From Aegilops tauschii subsp. strangulata (Eukaryota; Streptophyta; Magnoliopsida; Poales; Poaceae), in the NCBI RefSeq assembly GCF_002575655.3, contig NC_053039.3, forward strand, positions 224,769,622 through 224,833,621: a stretch of DNA of 64,000 nucleotides, given 5' to 3'. The position numbers were made by a program, and so were the translations under genes. How positions within the stretch are numbered: position 1 is the first letter of the stretch; each line of letters starts with the position of its first letter. The notes beneath the pieces were generated by a model that made no database searches, had not been told where the DNA came from, and saw only the letters and a list, made by a program, of their open reading frames with translations. Below, one piece after another: positions 56,378-64,000 of the stretch.

Positions 56378-58694
56378 TGATACGTCTCCAACGTATCTAC
56401 AATTTTTTATTGTTCCATGCTGTTATATTATCATTCTTGGATGCTTTACAATCATTTTATAGCAACTTTATATCATTTTTTTGGACTAACCTATTGACAT
56501 AGTGCCCAGTGCCAGTTGTTGTTTTTTGCTTGTTTTCTACTTCGCAGAAAATCAATACCAAACGGAGTCCAAACGCAACGAAACTTTTTGGAGAATTTTT
56601 CTGGGCCAGAAGACACAGGATGGGCCAAAGAAGTACCAGAGGTGTGCCCCGAAGGGGGCACAACCCACCTGGGCGCGCCTGGGGCCCAGGCGCGCCCTGG
56701 TGGGTTGTGCCCACCTCGGTGACCTCCTGCACCGCCTCTTTGCTCTATAAATACCCCAATATTCTAAAACCCTATGGGAGTCGACGAAACACAATTCCAA
56801 CTGCCGCAAGTTACATAAATCACAGATCCAATCTAGACACCATCACGGAGGGGTTCATCATCCTCATTGGTGCCTCGCTGATGATGCGTGAGTAGTTCAT
56901 TGTAGACCTACGGGTCCGTAGTTAGTAGCTAGATGGCTTGCTCTCTCTCTCTCTTTTGATTCTCAATACAATGGTCTCTTGGAGATCTATTTGATGTAAC
57001 TCTTTTTGCGATGTGTTTGTTGGGATCCGATGAACTTTGAGTTTATGATCAGATCTATGTTTTTATCCATGAAAGTTATTTGAGTCTTTTGATCTCTTAT
57101 ATGCATGATTACTTATAGCCTCGTATTTCTTCTTCGAATCTTTGGTTTAGTTAGGCCGACTAGATCGATTTTTCTTACCATGGGAAGAGGTGCTTTGTGA
57201 TGGGTTCGATCTTACGGTGCTCAATCCCAGTGACAGAAGGGGAAATGACACATATGTATCGTTGCTATTAAGGATAACAAGATGGGGTCTATTCCTACAT
57301 GAATATATCTTGTCTACATCATGTCATCGTTCTTATTGCATTACTCCGTTTCTCCATGAACTTAATACACTAGATGCATGCTGGATAGCGGTCGATGTGT
57401 GGAGTAATAGTAGTAGATGCGGGCAGGAGTCGGTCTACTAATCTTGGACGTGATGCCTATATAATGATCATTGCCTGGATATCGTCATAATTATTTGAAG
57501 TTCTATCAATTGCCCAATAGTAATTTGTTTACCTGCCGTATGCTATTTTTCTCGAGAGAAGCCACTAGTGAAATCTATGACCCCCGGGTCTCTTCTTTAT
57601 CATATTTGCCTTCAAGATCTATTTTTATTCGCTTTTATTTTCAGATCTATTAATCCAAAAACCCAAAAATACTGTGATAGCCTGGCTTAATAGGATGATA
57701 GACTACTCATATCAATAAGGAATTTCTTCTTTTCTGGGAGCCCATTCGGAAAGAACTCCGAAGTTAAGCGTGCTCAGCTTGGCGTAGTTTCAGGATGGGT
57801 GACCGACCAGAAAGTTGCTCTCGGGTGCGCACGAGTGAGGACAAAGTGCGCAGAAAAGACTAGTATTGATCTGTGGGGTCAGTCTAGATCCCGCCAAGAG
57901 TAACGACCACCGGCGGGTGTGTCCGGGGCGTTACAAGTTGGTATCAGAGCCGACCCTCGCGGTTACACGGATGTTTTCGGACAGGTTTGCAGTCATGTTG
58001 TTCATGACGTTTGTGACCCGTCGTGGCACGCGGCATGGCACATGTACCGGACTGGATACACAGACGTATGTGCCAAGAGGGAACGTTCCTGTGGCCCGAT
58101 GAGGACGTCGGTTCCTCTGAGTGGGGTGTATGTGATAGCCTAGCTTAATAGGGATGATAGACTACTCATATCAATAAGGAATTCCTTCTTTTCCGGGAGC
58201 CCATTTGGAAAGAACTCCAAAGTTAAGCGTGCTCAGCTTGGAGTAGTTTCAGGATGGATGACCGGCCGGGAAGTTGCTCCCGGGTGCGCACTAGTGAGGA
58301 CAAAGTGTGCAGAAAATACTAGTATTGATCTGTGAGGCCAGTCTAGATCCCGCCAGGAGTAACGACCAACAGCGGGTGTGTCCGGGGCGTTACAAATACC
58401 TTACTGCAATTTTTTGTTATTTATTTTATCTCGCATTCCCGCGAGATCTATTTATTCAATCTACTACAATTTTATCTATCTTTTTACCCGGGAGGGATTG
58501 ACAACCCCTCTTTTACGTTGGCTTGCAAGTATTTGTTCTTTGTGTGCAGGTACCGTTCACGTAATGTTGCGTGGTTCTCCTACTGGTTCGATAACCTTGG
58601 TATCATCAATGAGGGAAATACCTACCGTAATTGTGCTGCATCATCCCTTCCTCTTTGGGGAAATACCGACGTAGTTCAAGCAGCATCAAAAGGA
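56378..58694 (+). repeat. 5' LTR of the Sumaya-like element (contains Cassandra)
   Basis: It starts TGATACGTCTCC, has a TCTATAAATACCCC TATA-like box near 56744, and runs to about 58694, just before the primer-site-like sequence. The exact end is uncertain. A 722-bp Cassandra with its AATAC duplication is inserted at 57673-58394, so the LTR itself is about 1.6 kb. Confidence 0.7.
57673..58394 (+). mobile_element. Cassandra TRIM retrotransposon, complete
   Basis: Two LTRs (57673-57935 and 58131-58394, each about 263 bp) start TGTGATAGCC and end GGGGCGTTACA. The primer site TGGTATCAGAGCC (57939-57951), complementary to initiator Met tRNA, follows the first. GTGGGGTGTA before the second is polypurine-like. 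The duplication AATAC is perfect at 57668-57672 and 58395-58399. Both LTRs contain a 5S rRNA-like segment (AACTCCGAAGTTAAGCGTGC, GGATGGGTGACC), the hallmark of Cassandra. It has no coding capacity, as usual. Confidence 0.96.
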
Positions 58695-58911
58695 ATTTCT
58701 GGCGCCGTTGCCGGGGAGACATCATCAACATCTACCAGGTTCCTAATCACAAATCTCATCTCCTTGCAATTTACATTATTTGCCATTTGCCTCTCGTTTT
58801 CATCTCCCCACTTCACAAAAGATTGCCGTTTTATTCGCCCTCTTTTTCGTTCGCCATTTTCTCGTCAGATCTGTTTTCGTGTGCAATTTTTGTTTTTCAC
58901 TTTTTGTCGTT

Positions 58912-59726
58912 ATGGATAGTTCTTCCTCTATTGCGTGCACTCCCAAGAACGAGGTCTTAACTTTAAACAAAGGGGAGGGGAGAATTTAAAAGATGCTTGG
59001 TATAGGATTTGCAATGCTCATAATAGATCTATTCGTAAGCAATCCACCATTGTTCTTCTTTGTTGTTTTTATGTGGGCATCACCACTTGGTATAGATTCG
59101 TCCTTGATACGATTACCGGTGGGAATTTCTTGATGTGTCATTCTCTAGATGCTTTTAGTGCTATGGGGAATTTAGTGGGTTCACCACCTCTTATGGTAAA
59201 TGAAACAACTTTAACTCTCGAACATGTTATGGAGAGGCTAGATGCTATTGAAAAGAAAATGCTCACTGAAGAAAATATTGAAAAATTAGATAAAAGGATG
59301 CACAATCTTGCTAATAGAATCGGGTCAAAAGCGGGAGATGCTCTTAAAGTACTAAAAGAAAAAGAACCCGCATTCAACGAAAGAATAGAGGAGAGTCCTG
59401 CTAGAATTGATAAGTTGGAGCAAACTTTTAGTAATCTAAGCACAGCTTTTTCCTCCGCTAAAACTATTGAAAAAATTCCGTTAAAAATAGGCAAGATTAC
59501 TCAAGTCACTAAAAACAAGCGTGCAACTTCTAATAGTAACAAAGAAGATCTTAAGATGATTAGTATTCACCCTAATTTTGTGGAAGTTATAAGAGACCCT
59601 ACGTGCAAGAATGAATTCTTCAAACTTGTCCCTAGGAGTATTGTTATTGAAAATTTGTATGCTAAATATTTGAAGAATTCTAAGTGTTTGATTGAGGAGT
59701 TGGAAACTAAAGATGATAACACTTAG
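58912..59726 (+). pseudogene. Gag-like coiled-coil protein of the Sumaya-like element, frameshifted
   Basis: ATG at 58912 opens MDSSSSIACTPKNEVLTLNK. A one-base change in the GGGGAGGGGAGA run (about 58972-58984) shifts the frame, after which ENLKDAWYRICNAHNRSIRK, VGITTWYRFVLDTITGGNFL, LVGSPPLMVNETTLTLEHVM and a long helical region (ERLDAIEKKMLTEENIEKLD) run to the stop at 59726. It resembles the N-terminal part of grass Gypsy gag. There is no zinc knuckle and no pol downstream. Confidence 0.65.
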
Positions 59727-61675
59727 ATCTATGCATTATGCCTAGCTAGGGGCATAAAACGATAGCGCTTGTTGGGAGGCAATTGTGTGATTGAAGTTTT
59801 CAAGTTTTGGGTGAGATCACGATGGATGAAGGAATAAGGAGTAAGAAGAGCCTAAGCTTGGGGATGCCCATGGCATCCCAAGCTATTATCTAAAAGAGAA
59901 GCAAGCAACTAAGCTTGGGGATGACCGAGTGGCATCCCCTCTTTCTTCTAACGACCATCGGTATTTTACTTGGAGCTATATTTTTATTCGTCACATATCA
60001 TGAGTTTTGCTTGGAGCGTCTTGTATGATATGAGTCTTTGCTTGTTTTGCTTTTTATTTTGTGTCATCTATCCTTGTTGGACACACCTATTTGAGAGAGC
60101 CAAAATTATGTTATGATTTGTTAGAATTGCTCTCTATGCTTCACTTAAATCTTTTTGAGCTATGGAATTGCTCTAGTGCTTCACTTATATATTTTTGAGC
60201 ATGGTGTGCTTTATTATTTTTGAAGAAATGCTCTCATGCTTCACTTAGATTTATTTGAGAGTTAGTAAAAAAATTCAGAAAATCTCTCATGCTTCACTTA
60301 AATTATTTCGGGAGAAAAAAAATTTATGCTCATGTTCTTCACTTAGATTTGTTCGAGCTATCAAAAGCAACATATGAAATTAATCCCAAAGTGATAGATA
60401 TTCAAGAGGGACATAATAAAAACTTTCATGAAGATCGTCGGACAAAATAAACTCGATTCTTTGTAATAGTTTTGCGATATGATGATATAATATGTGACTC
60501 ATGTTGATGAGTAATTATGGTTTAGTAAGAATATTGATGTTAAGGTTTGTGATTCCCTATGCAAGCACGAAAGTCAACAGTTATGCAATGGAATTACATC
60601 CTACTTATGGTGCATTATTCGATGTTAGTTATGCTTAATGCTCGCTTATGAGATTTCTGTTTCTTGGTGGGATACTTCTCAATCTTTTGCTAGCCTTCAC
60701 TTGCACTAAATATGATTACTACTTGTGCATCCAAAATCCTTAAACCAGTTTTGCCATATGAGTCCACTATACCTACCTATATGCGGTATTCTTTTGCCGT
60801 TCTAAGCAAATTTGTATGTGCCATCTCTAATCTTCAAAATAAATTTCCTTTTTGTGTGCTCGTACCGCTCATGAAACGGTAGGGGGTGGCTGATATTTTT
60901 CCATGCTAGATGTGTTATTCTCAAGATGAGTGTTTATTCACTTGTCATTGCACGAGAGTACGACAAAGGTATTAGGGATGCCCAGTCCCGAAATGAAAAA
61001 TGAATTTAGTTTTATGTTGTCAAATAATAAATTCCTTGGAAAGTGTTGGTATGGACGGCACCCGTGGATTCGGTTAGCTGTGGAATGGGAAAGTATGGTG
61101 GAAAAAGGAGTAAACTTTATTTACTGTTTGGGAACCGCCTATGATATATCTAGCATGGAAAGTATTGGGAACTACTCGATCGTTTTCGTTGACAGGAAAA
61201 GCATGCCACCCAAAATGTTTTTATCTCTATCTTTTTCGCTTTGAGCTCTGGCACCTCTAGAAATCCCTAGTTCCCTCTACGAAGGGCCTTTCTATTTACT
61301 TTATGCAATTTTTCTTTGAGTCTCCATCTTCTCTTATAAAGCACCAACTAAGGGGCACTATGATCGTACTTGAGCATTGGGTGTAGCTAATATGCGAGTG
61401 TGTTTCATGAATGGATCAAATGATTGATTATAATGGGCTAGGGATAACTTGCTTTAGTGTTGATATTTTGAAAGGCATGGTTGCTTGTTGATATGCTCGA
61501 GTGTTGAAATCTTCATGTCAAACTAGACTATTGCTTTGAATCATATAGAAGTCCAAATGTCCATGCTACAAAGAAAAGAATATGTGATGAACATGTTAGG
61601 TAGCATTCCACATAAAAAATTCTGTTTTTATCATTTACCTGCTTGAGGACGAGCAGGAATTAAGCTTGGGGATGC
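59727..61675 (+). other. Non-coding interior of the Sumaya-like element with short repeats
   Basis: Between 60130 and 60360 a unit of about 55-65 bp built on CATGCTTCACTTAGATTTTT followed by TTGAGC recurs about five times. Twice near the start (59858 and 59911), and again at 61660, the phrase AAGCTTGGGGATG occurs, the last being next to the 3' LTR. No long open frame is supportable, and one 104-codon frame at 60930-61244 has no recognisable content. Confidence 0.6.
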
Positions 61676-61959
61676 TGATACGTCTCCAACGTATCTATAA
61701 TTTTTGATTATTCCATGCTGTTATATTATCATTCTTGGATGTTTTACAATCATTTTATAGCAACTTTATATCATTTTTTGGGACTAACCTATTGACATAG
61801 TGCCCAGTGCCACTTGCTGTTTTTTGCTTGTTTTTTACTTCGCAGAAAATCAATACCAAACGGAGTCCAAACGCAGCAAAACTTTTTGGAGATTTTTTTT
61901 GGGCCAGAAGACACAAGATGGGCCAAAGAAGTACCAGAGGGGTGCCCCGAGGGGGGCAC
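61676..61959 (+). repeat. 3' LTR (first 284 bp) of the Sumaya-like element
   Basis: It matches 56378-56661 with scattered substitutions and ends in GGGGGGCAC where the Angela-type LTR begins. The remainder lies beyond the inserted element, outside the window. Confidence 0.85.
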
Positions 61960-64000
61960 TGTTGGAAATATGCCCTAGAGGCAATAATAAATAGGTTATT
62001 ATTATATTTCCTTGTTCATGATAATCGTTTATTATCCATGCTAGAATTGTATTGATAGGAAACTCAGATACTTGTGTGGATACATAGACAACACCATGTC
62101 CCTAGTAAGCCTCTAGTTGACTAGCTCGTTGATCAATAGATGGTTACAGTTTCTTGACCATGGACATTGGATGTCGTTGATAACGGGATCACATCATTAG
62201 GAGAATGATGTGATGGACAAGACCCAATCCTAAGCCTAGCACAAGATCGTGTAGTTCGTTTGCTCAGAGCTTTTCTAATGTCAAGTATCATTTCCTTAGA
62301 CCATGAGATTGTGCAACTCCCGGATACCGTAGGAATGCTTTGGGTGTACCAAACATCACAACGTAACTGGGTGGCTATAAAGGTGCACTACAGGTATCTC
62401 CGAAAGTGTCTGTTGGGTTGGCACGAATCGAGACTGGGATTTGTCACTCCGTGTAAACGAAGAGGTATCTCTGGGCCCACTCGGTAGGACATCATCATAA
62501 TGTGCACAATGTGACCAAGGAGTTGATCATGGGATGATGTGAGTTACGGAACGAGTAAAGAGACTTGCCGGTAACGAGATTGAACAAGGTATCGGGATAC
62601 CGACGATCGAATCTCGGGCAAGTAACATACCGATAGACAAAGGGAATTGAATACGGGATTGATTGAATCCCCGATATCGTGGTTCATCCGATGAGATCAT
62701 CGTGGAACATGTGGGAGCCAACATGGGTATCCAGATCCCGCTGTTGGTTATTGACCGGAGAACGTCTCGGTCATGTCTGCATGGTTCCCGAACCCGCAGG
62801 GTCTACACACTTAAGGTTCGATGACGCTGGGGTTATAGGGAATAGATATACGTGGTTACCGAATGTTGTTCGGAGTCTCGGATGAGATCCCGGACGTCAC
62901 GAGGAGTTCCGGAATGGTCCGGAGGTAAAGATTTATATATGGGAAGTCCTGTTTTGGTCACCGGAAAAGTTTCGGGTGCTATCGGTAATGTACCGGGACC
63001 ACCGGGAGGGTCCCGGGGGTCCACCAAGTGGGGCCACCAGCCCCAGAAGGCTGCGTGGGCCAAGTGTGGGAGGGGACCAGCCCCAGGTGGGCTGGTGCAC
63101 CCCCCACCAAGGCCCAAGGCGCATGGGAGAGTGGGAGGGGGCAAACCCTAGGTCCAGATGGGCCTTAAGGCCCACCCTAGTGGCGCCCCCCTCTCCTCCC
63201 CTTGGCCGCACCCTAGATGGGTTTGGGGGCTGCCGCCACCCCTGGGGAAGGAACCCTAGATGGGGGCGCAGCCCCTCCCCTTCCCCTATATACACTTGAG
63301 GTATTTGGGGCTGCCATACATACGAGAACCTCTCTCTCTTGGCGCAGCCCTATCCCTCTTCCTCCTCATCTCCCGCGGTGCTTGGCGAAGTCCTGCGGGA
63401 TTTCCACGCTCCTCCACCACCACCACGCCGTCGTGCTACTGCTGGACAGAGTCTTCCTCAACCTCTCCCTCTCTCCTTGCTGGATCAAGGCATGGGAGAC
63501 GTCACCGGGCTGCACGTGTGTTGAACGCGGAGGCGCCGTGGTTCGGCGCTTAGATCGGAATCAACCGCGATCTGAATCGCTATGAGTACGACTCCCTCAT
63601 CCGCGTTCTTGCAACGCTTCCGCATCGCGATCTACAAGGGTATGTAGATCCACTCCCCTTCCCCTCGTTGCTAGAGTACTCCATAGATTGATCTTGGTGA
63701 TGCGTAGAAAATTTTGAATTTCTGCTACGTTCCCCAACAGTGGTATCAGAGCTAGGTCTATGCGTAGTTTCTATGCACGAGTAGAACACAAAGTAGTTGT
63801 GGGCATCGATTTTGTCAATTTTCTTGCCGCTACTAGTCTTATCTTGTTTCGGCGGCATTGTGGGATGAAGCGGCCCGGACCGACCTTACACGTACGCTTA
63901 CGTGAGACAGGTTCCACCGACTGACATGCACTAGATGCATAAGGTGGCTAGCGGGTGTCTGTCTCTCCCACTTTAGTCGGAACGGATTCGATGAAAAGGG
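61960..64000 (+). mobile_element. Angela/WIS/BARE1-type Copia retrotransposon, 5' part
   Basis: The LTR begins TGTTGGAAATATGCCCTAGA at 61960 and ends TTCCCCAACA at 63739 (1780 bp), the signature of the Angela/BARE1 group. The primer site TGGTATCAGAGC at 63741-63752 matches initiator Met tRNA. The interior leader continues to the window edge, so gag-pol would lie outside. A TATA-like CCCTATATACACTTG occurs near 63284. The 5 bp before the LTR, GGCAC, would be one target copy. Confidence 0.95.
63741..63752 (+). other. Primer-binding site of the Angela-type element
   Basis: TGGTATCAGAGC, one base after the LTR end, is the standard complement of the 3' end of initiator methionine tRNA used by Copia elements of this group. 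Confidence 0.93.

Larger units (their letters stand above)
56378..61959 (+). mobile_element. Sumaya/Sumana-like LTR element without pol, 3' LTR interrupted
   Basis: TGATACGTCTCCAACGTATC starts the 5' LTR at 56378 and recurs at 61676 after a polypurine-like AAGCTTGGGGATGC. A CTGGCGCCGTTGCCGGGGAG primer-site-like sequence lies at about 58700-58720. The interior has one gag-like gene (broken) and about 1.9 kb of non-coding sequence. I see no pol domains. The 3' LTR is cut at 61959 by the Angela-type element. The name is from memory of Triticeae repeats and should be checked. Confidence 0.8.

Noticed and set aside
57735..57830. 5S rRNA gene
   Set aside because: The segment is repeated in both 263-bp direct repeats with a Met tRNA primer site and target duplication, so it belongs to Cassandra LTRs.
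62852..63585. Several Pro/Gly-rich frames in the Angela-type LTR
   Set aside because: They lie inside a 1780-bp LTR bounded by TGTTGG and CAACA, which is non-coding.
63741..63752. tRNA-Met gene
   Set aside because: Only the 12-base primer complement is present, directly after an LTR; the same holds at 57939.

Overview
The window looks like nuclear DNA of a Triticeae grass (wheat, Aegilops or barley type). The evidence is an Angela/WIS/BARE-type Copia LTR at the right end, a Cassandra TRIM with 5S rRNA-like sequence in its LTRs, Athos/Thalos-like Stowaway MITEs, and Triticeae-style CACTA elements. It is a repeat-rich region around one small gene island. I find no bacterial or viral genes and no CRISPR array. 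Family names come from recognition alone; no search was run.

Layout, left to right. (1) 1-7781: the 3' part of a CACTA transposon (element A), with a frameshifted TNP2-type transposase, an apparently intact 8-exon second gene, a 30-bp tandem array and subterminal inverted repeats. It interrupts a decayed double-zinc-knuckle gene (7785-9500). (2) 9505-37997: one old Gypsy element on the minus strand (LTR at 37109-37997; gag, protease, RT and RNase H running leftwards), split by two large insertions. The first is a 7.3-kb LTR element lacking recognisable pol (10871-18186, TSD AATCT) that carries a large antisense gene. The second is a 15.1-kb CACTA-like element B (21207-36312, TSD TTG). Joining the flanks restores the RT and gag reading frames, which supports both boundaries. 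(3) 38000-44013: an unrecognised gene fragment with a 15-residue repeat, LTR fragments, and the 3' end of another Gypsy element interrupted by a coding-poor 2.6-kb LTR element. (4) 44.5-54.8 kb, the gene island: an intact ACT-domain STY-type protein kinase (15 coding exons) on plus, convergent with an intact gene for cytochrome bc1 complex subunit 6 (QCR6, hinge protein) on minus. (5) 55098-55445: a U6 snRNA-like sequence fused directly to an RNase H-like (LINE-type) fragment. (6) 56378-64000: a Sumaya/Sumana-like LTR element with a broken gag-like gene, a complete Cassandra in its 5' LTR, and an Angela-type element in its 3' LTR that runs off the window.

The most unusual object is element B. 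I see no transposase in it, but it carries four gene-like units: a 3'-5' exonuclease-like pseudogene; a six-exon gene encoding a B3-like domain, an F-box, leucine-rich segments and an FBD-like end in one protein, with a single premature stop; a two-exon gene with an XS-type zinc-finger-like segment; and a second B3-like gene. They share the element with terminal ACGGTT/TGCGATG-type repeats and a two-level minisatellite. Only the kinase and QCR6 look like functioning host genes.
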